Positions 34,386 to 42,998 of a stretch of DNA of 64,000 nucleotides are shown here, piece by piece. Source of the DNA: an uncultured Psychroserpens sp. (lineage in GTDB: Bacteria > Bacteroidota > Bacteroidia > Flavobacteriales > Flavobacteriaceae); the NCBI GenBank assembly GCA_947488655.1, contig CANKZZ010000007.1, forward strand, positions 88,928-152,927, given 5' to 3'. A program made the translations under genes and the position numbers. Within the stretch, counting starts at the first letter, position 1. Every line of letters starts with the position of its first letter. The notes beneath the pieces were generated by a model. The model was not told the DNA's origin, did no database searches, and saw nothing but the letters and a program-made list of their open reading frames with translations.

Positions 34386-35249
34386 TCACCCTCTAGGTCG
34401 TCCTCCCATGCGTTGTGATCTAAACTCTTTCATTTTCTCTGCAATTGTTTCTTGGTACGTTGTCTTTGTAACTTCTTTTCCTTTAGTTGGCGCTTCTATT
34501 TCAAGTGTTTCATCTGGATTTATAACCAATTTAGAACACAACATTGTTGTATCTCCTGCACTAACTTCTAAGATTAAACCAGGAAGTCCCCAATATTCTG
34601 ATGGTCCATGACTTACTGGGATTTGTGGTGTGTACCACGCTTCTACTTTTGTCATATCAATAGTTGGTGTTACTGTTGTTTCTCCCTCACCTGCTGGAAT
34701 ATTATTTGATAATTTACCCCAAGAAAATGAGTACCAAGTTAACTCGTTTGTAGGTATAGAGGCTGTGGCTTTAAAGCACATGTAATTACCAATTTGTTTA
34801 CTTTCGCTCCCTAATTGCCAATCTATTGGTTGCAGGCTATCTTTAACCAGAAAGCGTTTACCATAAAATTCTTGATCTTGTATTTGTGTATTTATTTTTA
34901 CGTTTTTATACTGGTCTCCTGCTGCAAAGTTTTTTCCCCAAGAGTCTGTTGCTCCAGACATAGCGTCTAACATATCATTTTCTGTAAAGTAGGATTCGGT
35001 TTTATTAAATGTTAGTGTATATGTTTTTTCTAGTCGGTTTTTTAATCGTGCTTTAACTGCTTTTTTTTGCTCTTCGCTCATTCTTGCTCCCCAACTCCCT
35101 AAATCTAATGACGATTTTGAGATATATGTAGCCACACCTTGAAACTCCTTGATGTTTTGGTGTTTTGTTATGTTTGTTTGTTGAGTTGGATGATGTAGTA
35201 TTAAGGTTATAAATGTTAACAAATATGCTGTACTGAAAATTACTTTCAT
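34386..35249 (-). CDS. GLPGLI-family secreted protein
   Basis: 287 residues. The N-terminal hydrophobic segment (VIFSTAYLLTFITLILHH) is a signal peptide. The family motif reads WGLPGLILEVSAGDTTMLCSK, preceded by AWYTPQIPVSHGPSEY. The C-terminus has TYQETIAEKMKEFRSQRMGG. The GLPGLI family is Bacteroidota specific and its function is unknown. It is one of three paralogues here, with its own -7 box and a terminator separating it from the barrel gene. Confidence 0.92.
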   Translation of the reverse strand: MKVIFSTAYLLTFITLILHHPTQQTNITKHQNIKEFQGVATYISKSSLDLGSWGARMSEEQKKAVKARLKNRLEKTYTLTFNKTESYFTENDMLDAMSGATDSWGKNFAAGDQYKNVKINTQIQDQEFYGKRFLVKDSLQPIDWQLGSESKQIGNYMCFKATASIPTNELTWYSFSWGKLSNNIPAGEGETTVTPTIDMTKVEAWYTPQIPVSHGPSEYWGLPGLILEVSAGDTTMLCSKLVINPDETLEIEAPTKGKEVTKTTYQETIAEKMKEFRSQRMGGRPRG

Positions 35250-35270
35250 AATATTTTATATTTTGTCTAA

Positions 35271-35278
35271 CAAATTTA
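35271..35278 (-). promoter_or_regulatory. -7 box before the GLPGLI gene at 34386
   Basis: On the minus strand TAAATTTG matches TAnnTTTG exactly, 21 nt before the start codon. A clear -33 element is not visible. Confidence 0.45.
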
Positions 35279-35345
35279 AATAAATATTAAACAAAATGCT
35301 GTTTTTATTATAACATTAACAAACTAAACAATTGATTATCTGCAA

Positions 35346-35378
35346 AGAAAAAGCCTTCTCTCAAATAAAGAAGGCTTT
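35346..35378 (-). terminator. Terminator after the barrel gene element
   Basis: AAAGCCTTC (35350-35358) pairs perfectly with GAAGGCTTT (35370-35378). On the minus strand it is followed by TTTCTTT. It separates the beta-barrel gene from the GLPGLI gene at 34386, making them separate units. Confidence 0.75.
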
Positions 35379-35385
35379 ATGTTTT

Positions 35386-35483
35386 GCGTTAAGGATAGTA
35401 GCGACATCCTTTTTGTTTTTTACAAAAAGATATAGCGAATAGCCTGACCCTTTGTAGTCTTTTAACGAAAAAGGGGAACGCCC
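35386..35483. other. Structured intergenic element after the barrel gene (possible RNA or dispersed repeat)
   Basis: 98 bp framed by GCGTT (35386-35390) and AACGC (35477-35481). Inside are GGAT (35393-35396) with ATCC (35406-35409), and CTTTTTGT (35409-35416) with ACAAAAAG (35422-35429). Text such as TAGCGACATCC and TATAGCGAATAGCCTGACC recurs, as I recall, in intergenic regions of other flavobacterial genomes. TATAGCGAATAG (35431-35442) occurs again at the barrel gene's end (35494-35505). Either a dispersed repeat or a structured RNA; family not settled. Confidence 0.5.
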
Positions 35484-35492
35484 AAAATTTGT

Positions 35493-38240
35493 TTATAGCG
35501 AATAGATAACTCTAAAGGTTACAAATCTTGGTAGTATAAAAGTTTCTGAACTAAATACCGATATATTATTAGCACCATTATTTACATTAGAGTCTATATT
35601 TAATAGGTTTGATGCTTTTACCTCGAACTCCCATTTTGCGTCTCTGTCTTTTCTATAAGCTAGACTTGCATCCCAAGTTTTAAAAGATTGTGCTGGCCTT
35701 ATACCATCATCTTGATTTTGGTATGTAAAATCTGTTCTAAATGTAAATGCTTTTAATATATAGGCATCAAACTCTATAGATGGTGCATTTACTATAAATG
35801 TTGTAGAACTGGCTCCTTGGTTGTTTTCTGTTACTGTATAACGGTATTTTAAGCTTACGTTTGGCGCTTGTTTAAAATTGGTACGAATCTCTGGAGTGTA
35901 ACTTTGTGAAAAACTTTCGTTAACAGAGCGAATGCCCTGAATAAATTGATTGTTTTTATTATAACTAAAATTGGCTCTTAAACTGGCTCTTATTTTTTTA
36001 AAGGTACGTTGTACACGACCAAATGCTGTAAAACTCTCATCTGCAAAATTAGAATTAAAATATGTGCTGGTTCTAATGACATTATCAAATTGAGTTTGAC
36101 TTCTAATTTGATCTATATTTTTATTGTAATTAAGTACTGCAAAAACGTTTGTATAGTTAAATAAATTGAAACTAAAGTAGCTTAAATTTAAGTTATGCGA
36201 TAAAGAGTTTTGAAGCTCTGAATTACCATAACCAATGCTATTAAAATTATTTAGAACTAAACCTTCGGCTAAACTTGTAACATCTGTAAATGAATTAGAC
36301 ATGTTGTATCTAAAGGTTAAATTTTCGCTCTTTTTGAATTGAATACGGGTTTCAAAATCTGGTAATACTCTAAAGAAATTATCTTTATATGTTTCTCCAA
36401 ATTGCGTATTCTTATTACCGTAAGAGTGCACAGAAAATCCAGGTGTTATTGTAAATTTTCCGGTTTTTAATCTATAGTGTAAACCTAAGTAAACATCACT
36501 AAAATTATAATTTGTATCGTTCTCGTTGGTTAACAAATTACCATCATTATCTTCTAAAGTAGCTACCGGATCAAAAAATGAACCATCGTCTAAAAACTGA
36601 AATATATTAGAATTAAACTCTTGTCTACTTAGTATGGTACCAAACGTAACATTAATATTACTTTTGTTATTTAAAATATGATAGTAATCTACTTTTGCAT
36701 CTAACTGATTAGATTTTATACGCCTGTTTTGATTAATATTATAACCTAATTGATCTTGGTTAAAACCTAAACCATCGGCTGTATTATCAAAAGCATCTTG
36801 AGTGAGTGGATCATCATTATTATCTGGATCATTAGTTAATAAAGCATTATAGAATGGATCTTCATCTTTAAAGAGATGTTGCGCCTCAACAGCAAAAATG
36901 TTTTTATCGTCTAAAGTGTAGTAATAATTAAAATTTTGATTTATACTGAAAGGCTTCGCCTTATCTACTTGGTTAGTATTACCTACAACAGAAGAAAATA
37001 AATCTTGAGTTTCTGTATCGTTAGAAATACGACCTAAAACATCATAATCTAGTTGATTGTTAACATTTGGTTTGTATGATAAGCTCAATTTTGCCAAACC
37101 TTGATTAGATGCTTCTCGTCCTATTTGAACAGTTTCTTCATCTGGTATACCTAAATCTGCATCTGTATAACGTACAAAACTTTCTTCTCTTGTTCTTAAC
37201 CTACTACTATTGTATATAAAAAATCCACTAATATCGAGATTTTTTTTAGGTGCATAACTAAAATTTGCTGCTCCTAATTTGGTCTCTACACTTTGTGCAT
37301 TACTTACATTGGTTAAACCACTTAAGCCATTATTGCCTAAATTAATATTTGTACCACTACTTCTTGAAGGCGCTCTAAAACCTCCTCCAAAATTTCTAAT
37401 ATCTCTATTGGTTAATGCTACTTCTCCTATATTATTCATGTCTCCAATAAGATTGACACTATATTTTGGGCTATAATAAAAGAGTTTGGGTTGTACGAGA
37501 TAAATCCCATCTGTATCTGCAATACCAGTTCCTGCAGTAATATCTCCAAACCAGAAATTCTCTTTTCCTTCTTTTAATTTAATATTTATGGCTACGTTAT
37601 CTTGGTTGTTGGTTACACCACTTAATTGACCAACCTCTGAGTAATTTCTCAATACTTGAATTTTGTCTACTGCGTTAGAGGGAATGTTTTTTGTAGCTAA
37701 TTTAGAATCGCCATCAAAAAAGTCTTTTCCGTTTACCATCAATTTATTAACCACCTTGCCTTCTACTTCAATTTGACCGTCGGCATTAATCTCTACTCCT
37801 GGTAATTTTTTGAGAACATCTTCTAGCTTTCTCTCACTACCATCTTTAAAAGAGTCTGCATTATAAACTAATGTATCTCCTTTGATAGTTACAGGCATTT
37901 CGTAAGTGAGCTCAACAGCTGCAAGTGCATTATCTTCTTGAAGCGTGTAATCATTAGTTATATCTGTTTCTTTGGTAGATACGGTTTGAGAGACTGTTTT
38001 CATACCAATGTAACTCACCTGTACAGTATACACTGTATTTTTATCTAAATCTAATTTATAAAATCCCTTATCGTTAGTTATCGCGTAAGATGCCATAGCT
38101 TTTGTTTCTTTATTGATAGCAATAATGTTTGCCAATTCTAATGGCGCACCAAGACTATCTTTTACAACACCTTTTACGGTAATTTGGGCACTAGAAATCC
38201 CTGCTATTAAAAGCATTAAAGCAATAATGATATTTTTCAT
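35493..38240 (-). CDS. Outer-membrane beta-barrel protein with carboxypeptidase-regulatory-like and plug domains
   Basis: 915 residues. A signal peptide (MKNIIIALMLLIAGISSAQ) is followed by a carboxypeptidase-regulatory-like domain (about 20-105; GVVKDSLGAPLELANI), a plug-like region (about 115-205; DVLKKLPGVEINADG, VDKIQVLRNYSEVGQLSG), and a long beta-barrel (about 390-915) ending in RVIYSL. This is the TonB-receptor-like OMP_b-brl_3 pattern. It follows a GLPGLI gene on the minus strand with a hairpin between them. Function is probably export or uptake of a peptide or ligand shared with the GLPGLI proteins; this is inference. Confidence 0.9.
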   Translation of the reverse strand: MKNIIIALMLLIAGISSAQITVKGVVKDSLGAPLELANIIAINKETKAMASYAITNDKGFYKLDLDKNTVYTVQVSYIGMKTVSQTVSTKETDITNDYTLQEDNALAAVELTYEMPVTIKGDTLVYNADSFKDGSERKLEDVLKKLPGVEINADGQIEVEGKVVNKLMVNGKDFFDGDSKLATKNIPSNAVDKIQVLRNYSEVGQLSGVTNNQDNVAINIKLKEGKENFWFGDITAGTGIADTDGIYLVQPKLFYYSPKYSVNLIGDMNNIGEVALTNRDIRNFGGGFRAPSRSSGTNINLGNNGLSGLTNVSNAQSVETKLGAANFSYAPKKNLDISGFFIYNSSRLRTREESFVRYTDADLGIPDEETVQIGREASNQGLAKLSLSYKPNVNNQLDYDVLGRISNDTETQDLFSSVVGNTNQVDKAKPFSINQNFNYYYTLDDKNIFAVEAQHLFKDEDPFYNALLTNDPDNNDDPLTQDAFDNTADGLGFNQDQLGYNINQNRRIKSNQLDAKVDYYHILNNKSNINVTFGTILSRQEFNSNIFQFLDDGSFFDPVATLEDNDGNLLTNENDTNYNFSDVYLGLHYRLKTGKFTITPGFSVHSYGNKNTQFGETYKDNFFRVLPDFETRIQFKKSENLTFRYNMSNSFTDVTSLAEGLVLNNFNSIGYGNSELQNSLSHNLNLSYFSFNLFNYTNVFAVLNYNKNIDQIRSQTQFDNVIRTSTYFNSNFADESFTAFGRVQRTFKKIRASLRANFSYNKNNQFIQGIRSVNESFSQSYTPEIRTNFKQAPNVSLKYRYTVTENNQGASSTTFIVNAPSIEFDAYILKAFTFRTDFTYQNQDDGIRPAQSFKTWDASLAYRKDRDAKWEFEVKASNLLNIDSNVNNGANNISVFSSETFILPRFVTFRVIYSL

Positions 38241-38254
38241 TTGATTAGTTTTTT

Positions 38255-38274
38255 CTTCCTTATTTCTAAGGAAG
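38255..38274 (-). other. Hairpin between GLPGLI and barrel genes
   Basis: CTTCCTTA (38255-38262) and TAAGGAAG (38267-38274) form a perfect 8-bp stem with a TTTC loop. On the minus strand it precedes the barrel ATG with no U-tract, so it may be an mRNA processing or stability element rather than a terminator. Confidence 0.45.
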
Positions 38275-38300
38275 TATGGACAGATTATTTGATTAGTATA

Positions 38301-39194
38301 TTAGTTTCTTCGACCTCCTCGACCTCCTCGACCACCATACATTTCTCTCATTTCTTCAATTTTATCTTTCATGATTTGATTGTATTCGTCTCTAGTCACA
38401 ACATCACCTTTATCTGGTTTATCAATGTCTTCTTTGTCTTTAGGATTCATTACTATTTTGGTGCATAACATGACTGTTTTATCTGCAGTAACTTCTAAAA
38501 TTAATCCTGGTAAACCATGGTATTCTCCTGGACCTGTACTTACTGGAATTTGTGGTGTATACCAAGCTGTCACAACAACAAATTTTGGCACTTCTATATC
38601 CTCAAACACTTGGTTATTTGCTTTTTTTGTAGAGTCTACTTTTTTATCTGCTTCTTCCTTATCATCATTACCTCTACCTCGTCTACGCATGCTTGTAAAA
38701 TCCATCTCATCAACAGGTTTTGTAGTTGTAGCTTTAAAGCATGTGTATTGCCCAATTTGTTTTGTTTCGCTTCCTAATTTCCACTCTAATTTTGGCAAAG
38801 AATCTTTTACTAAAAATTGCTTACCAAAAAATTCTTGCTCTTGTAAAATTAAAGACTCTTTTATGTTTTTATATTGAGGTCCTCCTGTAAAGCTACTCAT
38901 CATACCTCCAAAACGACCACCACCTCCTGCACCAGGAGCTTCTAGTTTCTCTTCTTCTTTATACGTAGATTCGGTTCTATTAAAATTGAGAACGTATGTT
39001 TTTTCTAACATACTTTTCATACGGTCTGCAATTTGCTTTTTTCTTTCAGCACTCATTTGATCTCCTCCAAAATTACTCATATCTAGAGTAGTCTTAGTTT
39101 GATAAATTGCCTGACCTTGAAAGTCTTGAGCAGAAATTGAGACACTAAATAAAAGTAAAAGTGCGGTACTACATGCGATAACTAGTCGTTTCAT
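38301..39194 (-). CDS. GLPGLI-family secreted protein
   Basis: 297 residues, with signal peptide (MKRLVIACSTALLLLFSVSISAQ). The family motif is HGLPGLILEVTADKTVMLCTK near residue 230, preceded by AWYTPQIPVSTGPGEY. A charged insertion of Arg, Lys and Asp (DDKEEADKKVDSTKK) lies near residue 180, and the C-terminus is Gly/Arg rich (MYGGRGGRGGRRN). These are unlike the sister copies and may make it basic. It is upstream of the barrel gene by 60 bp and has its own -7 box. Confidence 0.92.
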   Translation of the reverse strand: MKRLVIACSTALLLLFSVSISAQDFQGQAIYQTKTTLDMSNFGGDQMSAERKKQIADRMKSMLEKTYVLNFNRTESTYKEEEKLEAPGAGGGGRFGGMMSSFTGGPQYKNIKESLILQEQEFFGKQFLVKDSLPKLEWKLGSETKQIGQYTCFKATTTKPVDEMDFTSMRRRGRGNDDKEEADKKVDSTKKANNQVFEDIEVPKFVVVTAWYTPQIPVSTGPGEYHGLPGLILEVTADKTVMLCTKIVMNPKDKEDIDKPDKGDVVTRDEYNQIMKDKIEEMREMYGGRGGRGGRRN

Positions 39195-39219
39195 AATTAT
39201 AAAGTCTTAAAATAAAAGG

Positions 39220-39227
39220 CAAAGTTA
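39220..39227 (-). promoter_or_regulatory. -7 box before the GLPGLI gene at 38301
   Basis: On the minus strand TAACTTTG matches TAnnTTTG exactly, 25 nt before the start codon. The transcript would cover the GLPGLI gene and the barrel gene. Confidence 0.5.
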
Positions 39228-39306
39228 TACCCTTACACGTCAATTAGACTTTAAAACTTACAATTAGTTAAATCTTTAAAAGTTAAAGTTTTCTTAATGA
39301 TTTAAA

Positions 39307-40158
39307 CTAACCACCTATTCTAATTTCTATACTTTCTCCATCGCCTCTACCACTCGGTCTATAACGCTCTTCCATTTCTTTTAATTTCTTTTCTAAAATA
39401 GCGTCATACTCTTTTTGAGTTACTTCTTTACCTTTTGTAGGTTCTATAATATCATTAGATTTTTTAGGATTAATAGTTATTTTACTGCAAATAATAGTTT
39501 GACTCCCGTCATTAGTTTCTAATATTAAACCTGGCAACCCATGATAACCTGCAGGACCTGCACTTACAGGGATTTGAGGTGTGTACCATGCTGTAATAGT
39601 GATGGTCTTCATTTTAGGGATAGTTGTCTCATCTTCATTTAAATCTTTATATCCATTAAAGCTAATTGCGCTTTGCATTTCTTCTATCTCTCTGGTCATT
39701 GTAGCCTTAAAGCAAGTGTATTCTCCTATATTTTTTGTGTCTGGCTGCAAAACCCATTCATGTTCTTTTAAATCATCTTTTATTAAAAACATTTTGCTAA
39801 AGGTTTCTGTTTGGTTGATTTTACGCTTTTCTTTTATGTTTTTGTATAAAATATCTGATCCACCAGAGCCAATCATAACCATCTCCATACCTTGTGGATT
39901 TGGAGACCCAAGAGATTCTTCTTCTTTATAAACCGATTCATCTTTATTAAAAGTAAGTATGTGTGTTTTTTCAAATTGCTTTTTTAGCATGCTCATTACC
40001 TGTTGCTGCATACCTGTATCCATTTGAGTACTATCTAGTTTTATGTCTATTTGACGTTTAGACTTATAAGTTGCTTCTCCCTTAAACTCTTGAGCGTGCA
40101 CATTTCCGAAGAAGAAAAACAAGTAAACTATAAGTGCTAATTTTACTATTGTATTCAT
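39307..40158 (-). CDS. GLPGLI-family secreted protein
   Basis: 283 residues. The signal peptide contains FFFFGNVHAQ. The motif HGLPGLILETNDGSQTIICSK is near residue 205, preceded by AWYTPQIPVSAGPAGY. It shares the fold of the other two GLPGLI proteins but lacks the charged insertion. It follows the 123-aa protein gene by 27 bp and is in the same transcript, starting from the promoter next to the response regulator array. Confidence 0.92.
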   Translation of the reverse strand: MNTIVKLALIVYLFFFFGNVHAQEFKGEATYKSKRQIDIKLDSTQMDTGMQQQVMSMLKKQFEKTHILTFNKDESVYKEEESLGSPNPQGMEMVMIGSGGSDILYKNIKEKRKINQTETFSKMFLIKDDLKEHEWVLQPDTKNIGEYTCFKATMTREIEEMQSAISFNGYKDLNEDETTIPKMKTITITAWYTPQIPVSAGPAGYHGLPGLILETNDGSQTIICSKITINPKKSNDIIEPTKGKEVTQKEYDAILEKKLKEMEERYRPSGRGDGESIEIRIGG

Positions 40159-40185
40159 ATTTATAAATTTTTGATGAATTAATTC

Positions 40186-40557
40186 TTACTGTTTGTTATC
40201 ATAATAAGTGATCGCTGCTTTTCTAATTTTCTTGATCATTTTTAAAAATTCTTGTTTATTATTAGAATTTCCTGTGACACGATAAGAAACCTTACTGGCA
40301 ACTCCATTTGCAACCTCATCTCCATTACATGTAATTTCAAAAGTGAGATCTTCGTTACTCTCTACCTCATCTAAGATTTTTTTAATATCCTTCATTTTAA
40401 ACGTTGAAGCGACTTCTTGAGCAGAATCTACTGTGACAGATACACTTAAATTTGTTATTTTGGTATCTTGAGTTGTTAATTGCGCTTCTAGATTTTGAGC
40501 CTGACTAAAATTAATTGTAGCTAAAAAAAGTCCTAAAAATGTAAATACTGTTTTCAT
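40186..40557 (-). CDS. Small secreted protein of unknown function
   Basis: 123 residues. A signal peptide (TFLGLFLATINFSQAQ) precedes a mature region with beta strands (ITNLSVSVTVDSAQEV, TFEITCNGDEV, SYRVTG) and a basic helical end (EFLKMIKKIRKAAITYYD). I do not recognise it. First gene of the operon transcribed toward the GLPGLI gene at 39307 and divergent from the sensor kinase, whose regulator array lies in the gap. Confidence 0.82.
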   Translation of the reverse strand: MKTVFTFLGLFLATINFSQAQNLEAQLTTQDTKITNLSVSVTVDSAQEVASTFKMKDIKKILDEVESNEDLTFEITCNGDEVANGVASKVSYRVTGNSNNKQEFLKMIKKIRKAAITYYDNKQ

Positions 40558-40585
40558 GTTATATTGTTTTATGATTAATACACAA

Positions 40586-40593
40586 CAAATCTA
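40586..40593 (-). promoter_or_regulatory. -7 box of the leftward GLPGLI operon
   Basis: On the minus strand TAGATTTG matches TAnnTTTG exactly. The GTTAAC array ends 22 nt upstream of it. No TTG -33 element is visible, as expected for an activator-dependent promoter. Confidence 0.55.
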
Positions 40594-40615
40594 AAGAGGT
40601 CTTTAATAGATTTTA

Positions 40616-40641
40616 GTTAACCAGTGTTAACGTGTGTTAAC
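40616..40641. promoter_or_regulatory. Triple GTTAAC array, candidate response-regulator operator
   Basis: GTTAAC occurs at 40616-40621, 40626-40631 and 40636-40641, spaced exactly 10 bp, one helical turn. The flanks make a repeat of form TGTTAAC(C/G)nG. It sits between divergent -7 boxes (40586-40593 minus, 40669-40676 plus). OmpR/PhoB-type regulators bind such direct repeats, and the regulator gene is at 42233-42910. Confidence 0.6.
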
Positions 40642-40668
40642 CGATTAGTTTTTAAGGGTTTTAACATT

Positions 40669-40676
40669 TACATTTG
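40669..40676 (+). promoter_or_regulatory. -7 box of the sensor kinase gene
   Basis: TACATTTG matches TAnnTTTG exactly and ends 4 bp before the kinase ATG, so the mRNA would have almost no leader. The array ends 27 bp before it. Confidence 0.5.
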
Positions 40677-40680
40677 AGGT

Positions 40681-42240
40681 ATGAATGCTACAAAAAATAG
40701 ATATATATTATATATTATCGTCATTGTAATTATGTCTACAATTGGGATACAAGCCTATTGGAATTATAAAAACTACTTAACCAGCAAGCAACAACTTATT
40801 AATGATGTGCAAACGAGTTTGGATAAAGCAGTAGACGATTACTATGCTAAATTAGCCGAAAACAGCACCATTGGGTTTAGCTTAAATGGTATGAGCCAAA
40901 CCGACTTTATTAAAGATGGTAAGTTTGATAGTATCATAAGCTCTATTAACGTGTCTGATACCGATGGTTTTGGAGCTTTTGATTCTCTTAACCCAAAGCT
41001 CTTAAAAGGTGTATCTATTGTAAGAGGTAAAAAAGCAGATTCTCTAATTAATGAAATGCAACTTAATGGCACTGTAGAGTTTAATGATTCTTCATCTATA
41101 ATTAATCATATCCATCTAGACTCTTTACCTAAACACTCTAAGGATGAAAATTTATCATTTTCTGAAGAAGATATAAAAACGTTTACATCAAAAATTATTG
41201 TGTCTATGACTACAGACTCATTATCACTTAGAGGTATTGACACGCTACTTCAATCTGAACTTAATAGAAAAGACATTGGCATAAACTACACAATTAAATA
41301 CAAGGATCCGTCTACAGATGTAGACTATTATAACGCAGTAGAAAAAGACATAGAGTTTATAGATTCTATGGCGTTAAAATCATTTTTAAAAACAACTTCC
41401 AAGTCTGGTTTGTTGCCTAAAAAAAGCGAACTAAGTGTTTTATACAATGATATCTCTAAAGATGTTTTTAAAAGGATTATTTGGGGCATTTTTATTTCTA
41501 CTCTCTTAGTTCTTGCAGTAATAGGTTGCTTATTTTATTTATTACATATAATTAAGCGCCAAAAGCAATTAGCCGAAGTTAAAAACGACCTTATTAGTAA
41601 TATAACTCACGAGTTTAAAACACCAATTGCAACTATAGGTGTAGCCTTAGAGAGTCTTCAAAGTTTTAATATGATAGATGACAAAGTTAAGACAAAAACA
41701 TATTTAGATATGTCTACTTCTCAATTATCAAAATTAAATACAATGGTTGAAAAGCTGTTAGAAACTGCATCTTTAAACAGTGACAGTTTAGAGCTTAATG
41801 TAGAACATTATAATATATCTCATGTCTTAGAAATAATTACAGAGAAGTATAAATTTCAAAATCAATCAAAAAGCATTACATCTATGATTAAAAAGGATGT
41901 ATTTGCACACGTAGATGTTTTTCATTTTGAAAATGCTATCAATAACATCATTGATAATGCATGTAAATATGGAGGCAATACCATTACTATAGATTTAAAA
42001 CAAGACGAAAACCATATAACTATTTATATTATAGATGATGGTAACTCGTTAAAACCTGCCGACAAAGACCGTATTTTCGAGAAATTTTATCGCGTACCAA
42101 AAGGCAACACTCATGATGTTAAAGGTTTTGGAATAGGCTTGTATTATGCCAAAAAAATAATTGAAAAGCATAACGGTAGCATTAATTTAAATCTTAACAA
42201 AAAGAATACAACCTTTAAAATTCAAATACCGAATGCCTAA
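40681..42240 (+). CDS. Sensor histidine kinase
   Basis: 519 residues. TM1 is at about 8-25 and TM2 at about 264-286, with a 235-residue periplasmic domain between them. The HisKA box NITHEFKTP has the phospho-acceptor H310. The N box is NNIIDNACKYGG, and GFGIGLYYAKKI is the G2 box. The G1 box reads IIDDGNSLKP, lacking the second Gly of the usual D-x-G-x-G. It overlaps the regulator gene by 8 bp. The divergent GLPGLI operon suggests it senses an envelope signal and controls those genes. Confidence 0.92.
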   Translation: MNATKNRYILYIIVIVIMSTIGIQAYWNYKNYLTSKQQLINDVQTSLDKAVDDYYAKLAENSTIGFSLNGMSQTDFIKDGKFDSIISSINVSDTDGFGAFDSLNPKLLKGVSIVRGKKADSLINEMQLNGTVEFNDSSSIINHIHLDSLPKHSKDENLSFSEEDIKTFTSKIIVSMTTDSLSLRGIDTLLQSELNRKDIGINYTIKYKDPSTDVDYYNAVEKDIEFIDSMALKSFLKTTSKSGLLPKKSELSVLYNDISKDVFKRIIWGIFISTLLVLAVIGCLFYLLHIIKRQKQLAEVKNDLISNITHEFKTPIATIGVALESLQSFNMIDDKVKTKTYLDMSTSQLSKLNTMVEKLLETASLNSDSLELNVEHYNISHVLEIITEKYKFQNQSKSITSMIKKDVFAHVDVFHFENAINNIIDNACKYGGNTITIDLKQDENHITIYIIDDGNSLKPADKDRIFEKFYRVPKGNTHDVKGFGIGLYYAKKIIEKHNGSINLNLNKKNTTFKIQIPNA

Positions 42241-42910
42241 AACGACTATTTTACTTGCCGAAGACGAGCCAGCATTAGGGCAAATTATTAAAGAGAGTTT
42301 AGAAACTAGAGATTTTAATGTACTACTATGCGCAGATGGCAGTATAGCCTTTGATACCTACAAAAAACAAGCACCTAAGTTATTGGTTTTGGATGTTATG
42401 ATGCCTAAAAAAGATGGCTTTTCACTGGCTAAAGATATAAGAGCAATTGATGATAGTATACCCATTATATTTTTAACTGCTAAATCTCAAACCAAAGACG
42501 TTGTAGAAGGGTTTAATATTGGTGGTAATGATTATTTAAAAAAACCATTTAGTATGGAAGAGCTTATTGTTAGAATTAATAATTTGCTGCAACGTACTAA
42601 AATTCAAAAATCTTCGGAAATATTAAAAATTGGTAGTTATGCGTTTAATTTCCCAAAGCAAACACTACATTTTGATGGGAATGAACAACAACTAACACAT
42701 AGAGAAGCTCATTTATTATTTCATTTAGTACAAAACAAGAATAAAGTTCTTGATCGCTCATTAATACTTAATAAATTATGGGGAACTGATGATTTTTTTA
42801 CTGCTCGAAGCATGGATGTTTTTATTACAAAACTGAGAAAGAAATTAAAAAATGACGTTAGTATACAAATTATTAACGTACGTGGTTTTGGTTATAAATT
42901 AGTTTTTTAA
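42233..42910 (+). CDS. OmpR-family response regulator
   Basis: 225 residues. The receiver domain (1-120) has the acidic pair at 10-12, phospho-acceptor D54 in LLVLDVMMPKKDG, T in IFLTAKS and K in LKKPFS. The winged-helix domain (about 130-225) carries the recognition helix in TARSMDVFITKLRKKLK and ends GFGYKLVF. It is coupled to the kinase gene by an 8-bp overlap and likely binds the triple GTTAAC array. Confidence 0.95.
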   Translation: MPKTTILLAEDEPALGQIIKESLETRDFNVLLCADGSIAFDTYKKQAPKLLVLDVMMPKKDGFSLAKDIRAIDDSIPIIFLTAKSQTKDVVEGFNIGGNDYLKKPFSMEELIVRINNLLQRTKIQKSSEILKIGSYAFNFPKQTLHFDGNEQQLTHREAHLLFHLVQNKNKVLDRSLILNKLWGTDDFFTARSMDVFITKLRKKLKNDVSIQIINVRGFGYKLVF

Positions 42911-42998
42911 ATCACTTGACCACACAATCTATAATCCTAAATATAGTTATCTAATTACTGGTTCAATTTTTGTACTTTTCGGTACTGTAAATGCAATT

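Noticed and set aside
38255-38274. Hairpin as a terminator for the GLPGLI gene at 38301
   Set aside because: No U-tract follows on the minus strand; it is more likely an mRNA element.
38380-38877. 165-aa plus-strand frame opposite a GLPGLI gene
   Set aside because: It is an antisense shadow of 38301-39194, which has a signal peptide and the family motif.
40616-40641. CRISPR or microsatellite repeat
   Set aside because: Only three hexamers at 10-bp spacing between divergent promoters, with no spacers; a regulator array fits better.
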